Origin: Protopterus annectens | Taxonomy: Eukaryota > Chordata > Ceratodontiformes > Protopteridae | DNA: 64,000 nucleotides | Direction: 5' to 3' | Assembly (NCBI RefSeq): GCF_019279795.1 | Contig: NC_056729.1 | Coordinates: 1,863,477,415-1,863,541,414, forward strand | Shown here: positions 55,641-64,000 of the stretch, piece by piece | Position numbering within the stretch: position 1 is the first letter of the stretch | Layout of the letters: each line of letters starts with the position of its first letter | Program-made: the position numbers and the translations under genes | Notes under the pieces: generated by a model | What the model saw: the letters and a program-made list of their open reading frames with translations, nothing else | Database searches by the model: none | What the model was told of the DNA's origin: nothing

Positions 55641-57679
55641 GAAACTGGTTTTCCCCATCCCCCCTCCCTGTTCTTTGTTGTAGTTTAAATTTGGTGGCTT
55701 TTGCAGTGCCCGCCCCACTGTAGATTTGATCTAAGACACTCCCCCAGGCCCATCTCTTTACCGCATTCTACCTAATAAACCCTTTCTGCACTTGCTTTTA
55801 GTCCTTTTTAATTTAATTACATTTTTTCAAACTGTGTGTGGACTAATATTGCTACATATTCAAGTGTGCCAGCTTGCACTGCATGAGAATTGTATTTACT
55901 ACTGCTTTTGCTACTTTTCTGAAAAAAAATTCATCTGCTTTTACTGTACTTGTGTTTCTTCCTACTTTATTTTGCTTTTGCGTCATCTTAAAAGTACTCA
56001 ATTGTATTTATTACTGCTTGGTGTAACTCATTCTAAGCCTTTTAGTTTAAACACTTGGGCTTCAGACCAGTTGTTTTACATTAAGAGGGTTTGTGGTCTG
56101 CACTGTAGTGGCAGAACAGGTAGCTTACATCCTTCTAAGTTGGGAACTGCTGATTGAGGGCTCAGTGTCTGTTATTCTAAAAGTGTATTAATTCTGGTTT
56201 AAGCACTTGGGCTTTCAGGCCTGTTATTTTACATTAAGAGGGTTTGTGGTCTGCACTCTTGTGGGAGGAGAGGCTGGACTCTGCCCTTCTGAGCTGGGAA
56301 TTTCTGGTTAAAGGCTTATAGTGCCTGCATATTTGAACTGCTTCTTACTGAAATTGGTACACCTTGTTTGCTGTAGCATAGACTAGATCCAGGCCTGCTG
56401 AATCTAGCTTTGTTTGTATAACTTGAGCACTAATCCAGGCATTCTTTAAAGTATTCAATTGTATTTATTACTGCTTGGTAGTAACTTGAATAAAGTGTAG
56501 CTATCATTCTAAGTCTTTTGGATTAAGCACTTGGGCTTCAGACCAGTTGTTTTACATTAGGAAGGTTTGTGGCCTGCACTGTGGTGGCAGGACAGGTAGC
56601 TTACATCCTTCTAAGTTGGGAACTGCTGATTGAGGGCTCAGTGTCTGTTATTCTAAAAGTGTATTAGTTCTGGTTTAAGCACTTGGGCTTCAGGCCAGTT
56701 ATTTTACATTAAGAGGGTTTGTGGTCTGCACTCTTGTGGGAGGAGAGGCTGGACTCTGCCCTTCTGAGCTGGGAATTTCTGGTTAAAGGCTTATAGTGCA
56801 TGCATATCTGAACTGCTTCTTACTGAAATTAGTACACCTTGTTTGCTGTAGCATAGACTAGATCCAGGCCTGCTGAATCTAGCTTTGTTTGTATAACTTG
56901 AGCACTAATCCAGGCATTCTTTAAAGTATTCAATTGTATTTATTACTGCTTGGTAGTAACTTGATTAAAGTGTAGCTATCATTCTAAGTCTTTTGGATTA
57001 AGCACTTGGGCTTCAGACCAGTTGTTTTACATTAGGAAGGTTTGTGGCATGCACTGTGGTGGCAGGACAGGTAGCTTTCATCCTTCTAAGTTGGGAACTG
57101 CTGACTTGAGAGCTCAGTGTCTGCTATTCTTAGTGTATTAGTTCTGGTTTAAGCACTTGGGCTTCAGGCCAGTTATTTTACATTAAGAAGGTTCGTGGAC
57201 AGCACTCTTGTGGGAGGAGAGGCTGGACTCTGCCCTTCTGAGCTGGGAATTTCTGGCTAAAGGTTTATAGTGCCTGCATATTTGAACTGTTTCTTACTGA
57301 AATTGGTACACCTTGTTTGCTGTAGCATAAACTAGATCCAGGCCTGCTGAATCTAGCTTTGTTTGTATGCTTGTTGTTTGTTTGCTTGTTATTTCCCTGG
57401 AATGCTAATTCCACCTAAAACGCGGCTTCTCAGCGCTTCTGTGGATCCCTAGTGATATCTGCATTGCTTACTGTACTTATTTCCTTGTTTCACTTGAAAG
57501 AAAGTTACTGTTTGTCGTTTTTGCATTTAAGTTACCTGTAACACATTGCACTTAAGTTACCTGGCACTTGCTCACTAAAGCAATTATATAAGTCAGCACT
57601 ACAAATTAAAAGCACTACACCCTCACTCCCCATTGGCCCTTGTTTTCAATTATAAAGGAATTCCCAATATTATTCTAGC
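55640..57679 (+). repeat. CR1 5' region with about 475-bp tandem repeats
   Basis: Three units begin near 55990, 56448 and 56927, marked by AGTATTCAATTGTATTTATT. Within each unit a half-repeat of about 150 bp recurs (CACTTGGGCTTCAG, TTTTACATTA, then TTTGTGG). The array directly precedes CR1 ORF1, so it may be the LINE 5' untranslated region and promoter; that role is an inference from position. Confidence 0.7.
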
Positions 57680-58649
57680 ATGTCCAAAGGTCAGTTGTCA
57701 ATCTCCTCTCTGGTCCAGCTGGTGAATCTGGGAATCTTGAGGCAATGTTACAACTGCCTCATGTACACAGACAACCCTCTCCTCTTCCCAACAAATTCCA
57801 ACACATGTGAGAGATGCAACCATATAGCCAAACTGGAGGCTAAGCTCTCACCTCAGTACTGGCATAACCAGTCAGGAGGAGAAGGAAACCACACTCACTA
57901 CAATTCCAGTCTCACATAGACCTACCACAACAGCAAACCAAACACATAATCACACAAAAACATACTCGGAGGCTTTAAATAAAGATCTGCCTAAGCAGCA
58001 GAGACCTCCAAAGCAGACACCCAAGCAACCGCTACCCCAAAACAAAACATGTACAACACATATCTCACAAAGCCAGTGTGCCGAACAGTCACAGCCCTTA
58101 AGGCTAAACAACACACCTGATACACGTGTAATAGGTGACTCTATCGTCAGGCACACTGATGTCCCGCTCACCAGGCTGAACAAGGAGAAGGTCATGGTGA
58201 GCAGCCTGTCGGGCGCTAGGATCCGCCACATAACACAAGCACTCAGGTCACTCCAAGGCAAGTACAAATATGATTCAGTCATTGTCCATGCTGGTGTGAA
58301 TGATCTGAGACGTACCTCCCTGGACTACATGAAAAGAGACATAGAGGAGCTCTCTGAGCATGTAGCCCAGGCCGGTATGACCCTGACCTTGAGTAGCATC
58401 TTACCCTCACCAAGAATGATGCCACAATATGAAGACAAGATGATCAATTTCAACAATTGGCTTAAGTATTGGTGTCATTCAAAGGGGATCCAATGCCTGT
58501 CAGCCTGGGATGATATGCTCGACAAGCCAAGATGCTTCGCTAGGGACGGCTTGCACCTGTCACCCCTGGGCTTTCGGATATTGGCAAAGGCTCTTGCTAC
58601 CCATAGTGCCTTTTTAGGCAAGGCTCAAAAGACAAACCCACCTCCATAG
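57680..58649 (+). pseudogene. CR1 LINE ORF1 (zinc-finger-like N-terminus + SGNH esterase)
   Basis: The N-terminal piece (57680-57919) starts MSKGQLSISSLVQLVNLGIL and has a Cys-x2-Cys pair, CYNC, followed by CERC, as in CR1 ORF1 proteins. The second piece, in another frame (to 58649), has SGNH-hydrolase blocks: GDS at 58134-58142, GVND at 58293-58304 and DGLH at 58545-58556. CR1 ORF1 esterases are thought to help membrane or RNP handling. A stop at 57917 and a frameshift between the two pieces make this copy defective. Confidence 0.8.
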
Positions 58650-58678
58650 GTATCACAAGGGATAAGAAACTAAGAGTA

Positions 58679-61600
58679 ATGCTACTCAGCGCCAGAAGTC
58701 TGAACCTCAAGATGCATGCACTCGAAACTCTCCTTAGCATGGAGAACATCGATATCTGTGCAGTAACAGAAACCTGGTTCAGGGCTCCCGAGAGCACCCC
58801 AGCACTACCAGGTTATACCTCATACCATGCTTTTCGGCCCCAAAACTTGGACCGAGCCACAAAAGGAGGAGGTGGAGTATCGATATTCATCAAAGATACC
58901 CACACCTCCAGGTTGGTGGCAAAGCACGAAGCATCAGAGACTATCCATGTGCAACTAACAGTGGGTAAAACTGCCTTCCAGTTTATAGCCTGCTACAGAC
59001 CACCCTCCCAAACCCAGGAACCCCACTCGGCCTTCCTGAGAACACTGGAAAATATGAAGGTCTCTGCAAACACCATTATATTGGGCGACTTCAACTACCC
59101 AAACATAGACTGGGGGCATTACTCTAGCTCCAACACCCTAGCCCAAAGGTTCCTAGAATTCATAAACTCAAATGCTATGGAACAACTTGTTACCACTCCC
59201 ACAAGAGGGGAAAACATACTGGACCTGATCATCACCAACATGGGGACTCTATGCTCCAGACCAGAAGTGTATCCCTCACTGGTAAGATCAGACCATAAAC
59301 TGATCTTACTGGATATTCACATCCCGACCCCACCCCCTGCCCAGAAAACCACAGTGAAAAACTTCTCTAAAGCAAATTTCACACTCCTCAAAACCGAGGT
59401 GGAATCCTTCAAAGCTCCTGGGCCTGTGGAAAATATGGCCCAGACCGCAGAATCCTTTATAAATGCATTCTATGAACACCTTCAGGAATGCATGGATCAT
59501 GCAATCCCAAATAAAACCAAGACCCAATCCTCCAAAGGCAGACGTCCTGTCTGGTGGACCCCAGCCATAAACAAACTATACAATAGAAGGAGGAAGCTAC
59601 TACATGATAGAGCAAAATCCCAAAAAGGGAAGGCAGAGGTGGAATCCTTCAAAGCCCCCGGGCCTGTGGAAAATACGGCCCAGACCACTGAATCCTTTAT
59701 AAATGCATTCTATGAACACCTTCAGGAATGCATGGATCATGCAATCCCAAATAAAACCAAGACCCAATCCTCCAAAGGCAGACGTCCTGTCTGGTGGACC
59801 CCAGCCATAAACAAACTATACAATAGAAGGAGGAAGCTACTACATGATAGAGCAAAATCCCAAAAAGGGAAGGCAGAGGTGGAATCCTTCAAAGCCCCCG
59901 GGCCTGTGGAAAATACGGCCCAGACCGCAGAACCTTTATAAATGCATTCTATGAACACCTTCAGGAATGTATGGATCATGCAATCCCAAATAAAACCAAG
60001 ACCCAATTCTCCAAAGGCAGACGTCCTGTCTGGTGGACCCGAACCATAAACAAACTATGCAATAGAAGGAGGAAGCTACTACATGATAGAGCAAAATCCC
60101 AAAAAGGGAAGGCATCTCTGATCAGTAATAGCAAAAAACTAAGGGCACTCATAAAATCGTCTAAGGCCAGCTTCGAGAGAAAAATTGCACAGGACACTAA
60201 GGATAATCACAAGGCTTTCTTTAGTTATGTTAGGAACCTGGGTGGGAATTCCCAGATATGCTCAGAATTAGTCCAAAATGACAAAAAATACACCAAAACC
60301 ACAGACATTGCCAACATCCTAGCTGACAGGTTCAGCGCAAACTTCTCCCCCCCTCCCCACCAAAAGGGCAACTATCTATCCCAGCAGAGTGCTGCCCTCC
60401 TGACATCTCAGATGCTCAGGTAAGAGCCGCCCTCTCCAAAGCAAAAAACACAGCATCAATGGGACCAGACGGTGTCCCAGGCTGCGTCCTACATGAACTC
60501 CAAGAAGAGCTAAACCCAAACATAAAACTACTGTTCAATCTCAGCCTTACTACAGGATATGTACCCAAAGAGTGGCGTACAGCAACAGTGGTCCCTCTCC
60601 ACAAAGGTGGTGCCTCAACGGACCCTGGAAACTATCGCCCCATAAGCCTGACTAGCTTGGTCTGCAAAGCTATGGAAAGGATCATCATGGACCTCATAAA
60701 TAAAGATATTGGGGACCTACAGACACTGGATCCTACCCAATTCGGCTTTGTTAAGGGCAGATCCTGCCTCTTAAACCTGGTCGACTTCTTTGAAACAGTC
60801 ACCAAGGCCATTGTCGAAGGGAAGGTGGTCCACACAGCCTACCTGGACCTCGCAAAAGCCTTCAATACAATACCCCATGCGGGCATTATAGATAAGCTCA
60901 CCAGCTTAAATATAAACCCCTATGTCACTAGATGGGTTGCAAACTGGCTCAAGGACAGAACCCGCATGGTTAGAATTGCTGGAGCCATGTCAGACTCCAA
61001 ACCAGTTACAAGTGGCATCCCACAAGGCTCAGTCCTGGGACCTCTCTTGTTCGGTATATATTTCTCGGAGGTACAGGCCAACATGGAAGGACTGTGGCTG
61101 ACCAAGTTCGCAGATGACTGCAAACTGGGCAGCATAATCGACTCTCCAGCTGACACAAGCATCCTCCAAAAGGGCCTCATAGAAACAGACAACTGGTGCC
61201 AGAGCCATGGCCTCAAGCTAAACGCCAAAAAGTGTATAGTCATCCCCTTTGGCAAAAACAAAGTGCCCACAAATTACCACATAGGTGGTAATCCATTAAG
61301 TACAGAAGAAGTAATTAGGGACCTGGGGACCCAAGTTGATAGCAATCTCTCATTTGACAACCACGTGGCCAAAGTGGTTAGAAAAACATTTTATATAGCC
61401 CACCTAATCATGAAGGGATTCACATCTAGATTAGGGGAGGTCATCATGCCTCTTTACTCATCCCTCATCAGGCCCATAATCGAGTACAATGCCCTTTTGG
61501 GATGTACCTTACCAAACACCTGCAGCAACTGGAAAGACCCCAAAAGTATCTCACCAAGAGGATCAAAGGGCTCAAACAGATGCCATATGCTGCCCGGTTA

Positions 61601-61957
61601 AAGAAACTCCAGCTGTACTCAGTGGCATACCGCCTGCTCAGAGGCGACCTGTGCCTGACGTATAAAGCCATGTCCAACCTGGAATTAAGGGACATGCTGC
61701 ACCTCAAAAAATCCAAATCCCATTGAGCTACACGCTCAAGAGACTTGAACCTCAGCACTGAAATAAATAGGACATGCTGGAGGGACAGATTCATAACCCA
61801 GAGGCTCCTTTCACTCTGGAATAAAATCCCAGTCCAGGTTAGGCAGAGTCCCTCATTGACTCTCTTCAAGAGGAATCTTGATGAGTGGATGGGAGATCAT
61901 AGGTTAACCCCGGGTATCACTTCTGTGTCACTGTTAGACAGAGGCACAGTATACTAA
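58679..61957 (+). pseudogene. CR1 LINE ORF2 (APE endonuclease + reverse transcriptase)
   Basis: The 58679-59941 frame holds the endonuclease: TETWF (Glu 31), YRPPS (106), GDFN (136-139) and SDH (204-206). A linker follows that includes the triplicated 80-codon block from residue 240. The RT is in 60459-61601: PLHKGG, YLDLAKAFN (Asp 130 of that frame), GIPQGSVLGPLLF (186) and FADD (217-220). The C-terminal part continues in a new frame (61502-61726) and another (61745-61957). Frameshifts: a 1-bp loss near 59933 in the third repeat unit, one between 60423 and 60459, and one near 61500. The TAG at 60421 ends the linker frame. Inactive, but all catalytic residues are readable. Confidence 0.87.
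59396..60114 (+). repeat. 240-bp tandem triplication within CR1 ORF2
   Basis: Units at 59396-59635, 59636-59875 and 59876-60114. Each starts GAGGTGGAATCCTTCAAAG and ends AAAAAGGGAAGGCA; they are about 97-99 percent alike. The 240-bp length keeps frame across units one to three until a single-base loss in the third. Confidence 0.95.
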
Positions 61958-62080
61958 CCTCGATAAAGGGCATAGCAAAATTATTTTTAAAATGGGTGGC
62001 GAAAGCCAAACATACTCTGGCTAGGCTTATAAATGCCCTAGGGCAGATAGCCTAGTATGAACCTATGAACCTATGAAGAA

Positions 62081-62190
62081 TCATATAATCTGAAATGATT
62101 CAGCAGTAATATATATTATCATTTTAAGAACTATTTCAGAGAGAAAGAGAGTGCATTTTGTATTTTGTTCTGAATCTGACAACTCACCAG
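62081..62190. other. Sequence between the CR1 3' end and the duplicated flank
   Basis: Short AT-rich stretch. In the other copy of the flank the corresponding position is hidden by the N gap. Confidence 0.6.
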
Positions 62191-64000
62191 CAATTGCTTT
62201 GCTCTGTAAGTAAGACATGGATCTTAGTATTTCTCTTAGAGATAGATACGAATACAGCCAGCTTACTGTAGATGTTTTCTATGTTCATGTGAGACTGTCC
62301 TACAATGTTGTTTTAAAGTATTTCCTTCGATTTCTGAACTCTCTCCTGTCTCTGTGTTGAATTAATGAGTATTGTCTTAAGTTTTTATTATCTATTAAGT
62401 ATATTTAAACCTTTTTAGTGTGGCTGTTTTGTGTAGAGATAATGTAAGCTCTTAGGGTACTAACATGTATTTGGTGATACTGTACAAGCCACTCCTTAAT
62501 AGCTTTCAAGTCTCAGTCACACTTACCAATTGGATAATAATAACATTGCACAGTAGAATTGGACAGCCTTTAGTAAGTGTCTTTGTAATAGCTGATAGTA
62601 GTGGTTGTTGTCTGTCGGCACTACCTTATAGTCTGGGCAGAAGGGGACATAGCTAGTGAACCTGTGCCAGACATCCCCAGGAGTGTCTGTGTGTTTGTAT
62701 ATAAATCAAATCTCAAAGTGTGTGTGTCAGCTACTTGGGCAGGGACACGAAGCACTAGCTAGACAGAGAGGGTGCTGGTGGTTTTGGCTTGACCACTCAG
62801 CTGAGATCTTAACCCTATAGCTGTGCCAGTGGGAGTCTTATTGGGGATCTGGAGAGAGAGGGGGAAACCAGCCCCAGACTGACTGGTCTCTGTATGCTCT
62901 TAAGGGAAATTGTACTTTACTGTGTGTGTACTTGTTATCCTCCCAATGTGCACATCCCTTACTGGTGTTAGTGGTTAGGATTGAGGCTCCTTGATTAGTG
63001 GGCCAATGCATGGGCGTCACATCCTGTTTTGCACATATGGCTGTAAATGTGCATATTCATTGTTTTGTGGCTCATTGTTTTATCATGTTCCTTACTTGTA
63101 CTACTTTCCTTGTATTCCTGCCTTGCACATATGGCTGTAAACGTGCATGCACATTGCTGTGTGTCATCTCACTAGCTGTGTACGTAGACTTCACAGTCAG
63201 TCAATTAGATGACACCACTGGGTATGCTCATGTATGATGATGTCTGCTAATATGACAGCAAGTCTAAATTAAAGTAAAAAGTCAATCGTCATTTAAAGGG
63301 GCCAGTCAGGATTTCATGATGTTATGTTATTTTTGTCTCAAAATAAAGAATGTTCTAGGAAATATGATGATACATTTGAGAGGTTTAGTGTTGGCATTGA
63401 ATGTGGCCAATTCCATCAGTGAATGGTGCTGTAAGAGGCAACATTGCAGTAGTCATTCTGTCTTATCCTTTCTATAATTGTGAACTTTTATATTTTATGA
63501 CAACATTCTGTCTTGGTACCTCTCTCTTCAGGCTTTAGTCAACTTCGGTTCTGTTGTCTTTATAATTCTCTGCTTTACTTTCCTAGAATTTCTGTAAGTT
63601 TTAGTCATTGTTTTTTTCTGTATTGCAAAAACTGAACTGATTTTTGCTGTTTTTGAATAAACATGAAAATTGCAGCTTGCATTCCTCCTTATGCAAAACA
63701 GTTGACATTACTATCTTTTTGAGCAACTACTATGAAGTCTATAAAAGTTAACCCTGTGTTGTCATTGCTCCTGATGCCCAAGTTTCCATAATTATATCCT
63801 ACTTGGAAATCTGTTGTAAATGTGACAGACTCTTTAACCTGGCCAGTCACGTTTAGTGGGGCTGAAGGTTGCAGTCACTAAAATGGCGATGTAAAGTAAG
63901 GATTTCTCAGCAGTAATATAATGAGAGAAGCCATAAACATTTAATTCCTTCAACATCTTTATGCATAGTTGTCTCTGTACATTATTTACTGCACTAACTT
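62191..64000. repeat. Flank segment duplicated at 14391-16199 (copy 2)
   Basis: Direct repeat of 14391-16199, about 99 percent identical, running off the window end. Copy 1 is interrupted by DIRS-B about 90 bp past the matching end point. No gene recognised. Confidence 0.92.

Larger units (their letters stand above)
57680..62080 (+). mobile_element. CR1-like LINE, near full length
   Basis: ORF1 then ORF2 separated by about 29 bp, ending with a short 8-bp direct repeat (CCTATGAA, twice) at about 62061-62078, the microsatellite-type 3' end typical of CR1 rather than a poly(A) tail. Adding the tandem 5' repeats makes it about 6.4 kb. ORF2 carries a tandem triplication and at least three frame changes. 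Confidence 0.85.

Overview
This window is a transposon-dense stretch of a vertebrate genome, probably non-mammalian and possibly amphibian; the species cannot be fixed from the sequence. Evidence: long-diverged DIRS elements with inverted termini, Penelope-like elements (PLEs) with a GIY-YIG endonuclease, CR1 and L2-type LINEs, large satellite arrays, and only one recognisable piece of host coding sequence, a leucine-rich-repeat exon that is present twice.

Layout. 1-13890: a minus-strand DIRS element (called DIRS-B here) that carries a PLE (PLE-A) inside its tyrosine-recombinase (YR) region and a second DIRS (DIRS-A, 7271-13395) inside its 5' half. 13891-14390: assembly gap of 500 N. 14391-16285: non-repetitive flank that recurs at 62191-64000. 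16290-24430: second DIRS-B copy, plus strand, with the same PLE-A inside the same YR; its 5' half (about 17150-19960) is badly corrupted sequence. 24735-24821: NLR-type LRR exon. 25630-27359: 5' part of an L2-like LINE. 27360-32669: tandem repeat of 21571-27359 (PLE tail, DIRS-B end, LRR exon, LINE), followed by the LINE 3' end to 33655. 34678-35263: a MITE with a 9-bp target duplication. 37240-38995: eroded RTE-like LINE, interrupted by a small inverted PLE end. 39010-48965: minisatellite and CA-rich arrays, interrupted by a head-to-head PLE-B palindrome (40658-46680). 49455-51400: partial DIRS-C. 51560-54960: 92-bp satellite. 55640-62080: a nearly full-length CR1 LINE with tandem 5' repeats, an SGNH-type ORF1 and an ORF2 that contains a tandem 240-bp triplication. 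62191-64000: second copy of the flank.

How it fits together. There is no operon or metabolic system; the content is element nesting and duplication. The best leads are: the DIRS-B/PLE-A composite present twice with identical junctions; a 5.8-kb tandem duplication with CATAT microhomology that copied a phase-symmetric LRR exon; hammerhead-ribozyme-like cores at the ends of three PLE families; the PLE-B palindrome; and the in-frame triplication in CR1 ORF2. Several oddities (corrupted stretches, the gap, the duplicated flank) may be assembly artefacts and are marked as such.
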